Origin: Candidatus Nitrosopumilus sp.
GTDB taxonomy: Archaea; Thermoproteota; Nitrososphaeria; Nitrososphaerales; Nitrosopumilaceae
Length of the DNA: 5,792 bases
Reading direction: 5' to 3'
Assembly (NCBI GenBank): GCA_029863665.1
Contig: JAOTUX010000076.1
Location: forward strand, 1-5,792
The position numbers and the translations under genes are program-made. The notes below the pieces were generated by a model. It made no database searches. It saw only the letters and a program-made list of their open reading frames with translations, and was not told where the DNA came from. Positions 5,219 to 5,792 of the stretch are shown one piece after another. How positions within the stretch are numbered: position 1 is the stretch's first letter; each line of letters opens with the position of its first letter.

Positions 5219-5383
5219 GGCAGTATCGACTATATTGTCTCAAGGAGAAGCAATGTGACGATGATTAGCATTCCAACTCAAGAGTACCTTGTCCTGATAT
5301 CTGCTCAAAGAGATGCGAATGCTCAAGAGATTATCATGCACGTTAATTCTGCTTTTACTACACTCCCAGACATTAAACCCTGA
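5219..5383 (+). pseudogene. C-terminal half of a roadblock-like family protein
   Basis: The frame encodes GSIDYIVSRRSNVTMISIPT, then QEYLVLISAQRDANAQEII, and stops at 5383. This is the second half of the same small Nitrososphaerota family whose first half is encoded at 3876-4262 on the other strand. The open frame extends upstream to a GTG at 5120, but residues before the GSIDY motif (VILVTIVLAYHLHTSH) are hydrophobic and unlike the family, and no ribosome site precedes it. Two origins are possible. It may be the detached end of the 3876-4262 gene, separated by an inversion. Or it may be a decayed paralogue: one frame over, just upstream, the bases read as CKF followed after one extra base by DD, faintly like the family's RKxFDD. 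It is unlikely to encode a functional roadblock-like protein as it stands. Confidence 0.65.
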
Positions 5384-5446
5384 ATTATATTTTAAGAAAA
5401 TTTATCTATTAAAGATCATTTGAGTGTTTTTTTCTAATACGATCCA

Positions 5447-5466
5447 TTTCCACGTGGGTACGGAAA
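5447..5466. promoter_or_regulatory. Nested palindrome around CCACGTGG
   Basis: The perfect 8-bp palindrome CCACGTGG (5450-5457) sits in a wider TTTCC...GGAAA inverted repeat (5447-5451 with 5462-5466). It may be a protein-binding site, but no adjacent gene start gives it an obvious target. Confidence 0.25.
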
Positions 5467-5497
5467 TATATCGCTTAACTATATCCCATGTATGTCG

Positions 5498-5568
5498 TGC
5501 TCCCAACTAGATTTGAACCCTAAATCTATGCATTTACGGCTCGTATAAGACTGAAGACTTGTGGAAGA
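5498..5568 (-). pseudogene. Degenerate tRNA-like sequence
   Basis: On the minus strand 71 bases have tRNA proportions. A 5' segment TCTTCCA (5568-5562) pairs with TGGGAGC (5505-5499) at six of seven positions, one of them G-U, and a discriminator-like A follows at 5498. The T-arm signature GGTTCAAATC lies at the right distance before the 3' stem. The D arm and anticodon arm do not pair properly, the T stem is poor unless two extra G are removed, and position 8 is not T. It therefore looks like a decayed tRNA or a tRNA-derived remnant rather than a working gene. Confidence 0.3.
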
Positions 5569-5611
5569 GTTCCATAAAATTGATTCTTGAATAGTATTAT
5601 ACCAAAATCTG

Positions 5612-5642
5612 AAAAAAAATTGTAGGAGTTTGAAAGCACTCC
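5612..5642 (-). terminator. Hairpin and T-run on the minus strand
   Basis: A 5-bp stem (5625-5629 GGAGT with 5638-5642 ACTCC) is followed on the minus strand by a run of eight T (A at 5612-5619). It has terminator form, but no minus-strand gene ends just before it within the window. Confidence 0.3.
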
Positions 5643-5792
5643 AATGGCTTTCTGCGTTATTTTCTAGGATTCGATAGTGATTAGTGTGTGACACGGTCGG
5701 GTCCGCTTTTCTAGAGTTCATTTTAACTAGATTGATTATTTCAGTTACAAACACCCGCAGACTTTGACAGAGTCTTGAAACATTTTTCTTTT

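Larger units (their letters stand above)
5384..5792. other. Stretch without a convincing gene
   Basis: No frame here has credible protein features. The longest minus-strand frame (5479-5754) crosses the tRNA-like sequence and reads like a phantom translation of it. The stretch contains a CCACGTGG palindrome, the tRNA-like remnant, a terminator-like hairpin, and a small hairpin near the end (5759-5763 with 5771-5775). Confidence 0.5.

Noticed and set aside
5660..5720. Second tRNA-like trace on the minus strand (ATCGAATCC)
   Set aside because: The loop lacks the TTC start, and I could not find a matching acceptor stem at tRNA spacing.
5479..5754. 91-codon minus-strand open frame
   Set aside because: Its C-terminal end (LGFKSSWEH) is the translation of the tRNA-like T arm and 3' stem. 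There is no ribosome site or TATA-like support, and the rest has no protein-like pattern.
1..5792. CRISPR arrays or tandem repeat arrays
   Set aside because: I found no regularly spaced repeated units anywhere in the window.

Overview
The window most likely comes from an AT-rich member of the Nitrososphaerota (Thaumarchaeota, the ammonia-oxidising archaea). The clues are a small roadblock-like family I associate with this phylum, a phasin-like granule protein, a CorA close in length and motif positions to the archaeal/Thermotoga type, and promoter-like boxes about 26 bases before start codons, as expected for leaderless archaeal mRNAs. No rRNA, intact tRNA or CRISPR array is visible. The phylum call is an inference from protein families.

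Layout, left to right. Positions 1-192 hold the C-terminal end of an unrecognised plus-strand gene. It converges with a minus-strand gene (251-1429) that appears to be a chimera: the first third of a CaCA-type Na+/Ca2+ exchanger joined in frame to the tail of a TrbL/VirB6-like conjugation membrane protein. Next, on the minus strand, is a small polynucleotide-kinase-like P-loop gene (1490-1909) broken by two frameshifts, one of them inside the Walker A loop. An apparently intact CorA magnesium channel follows (2062-3123, minus). A gene-poor stretch of about 750 bases then contains a roughly 460-bp element (3284-3743) bounded by long imperfect inverted repeats. It carries no recognisable transposase and is MITE-like.

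The block 3876-4964 is all on the minus strand: a 53-residue small protein, a phasin-like helical protein with a perfect Shine-Dalgarno site, a hairpin plus T-run terminator, and then a roadblock-like gene. That gene has only the N-terminal half of its family fold and ends in an unusual Cys/His/Lys-rich tail. The missing C-terminal half of the same family lies 1.2 kb away on the opposite strand (5219-5383), with no matching N-half of its own. The last 400 bases contain no convincing gene, but do contain a 71-nt degenerate tRNA-like sequence and several hairpins.

Taken together this looks like a rearrangement-prone accessory region: a gene fusion, a frameshifted kinase, an inverted-repeat element, a split gene family and a tRNA-like remnant within 5.8 kb. 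CorA and the phasin-like operon are the genes most likely to be functional. The most interesting candidates are the exchanger/TrbL chimera, the inverted-repeat element and the split roadblock-like gene, which could mark a 1.2-kb inversion.
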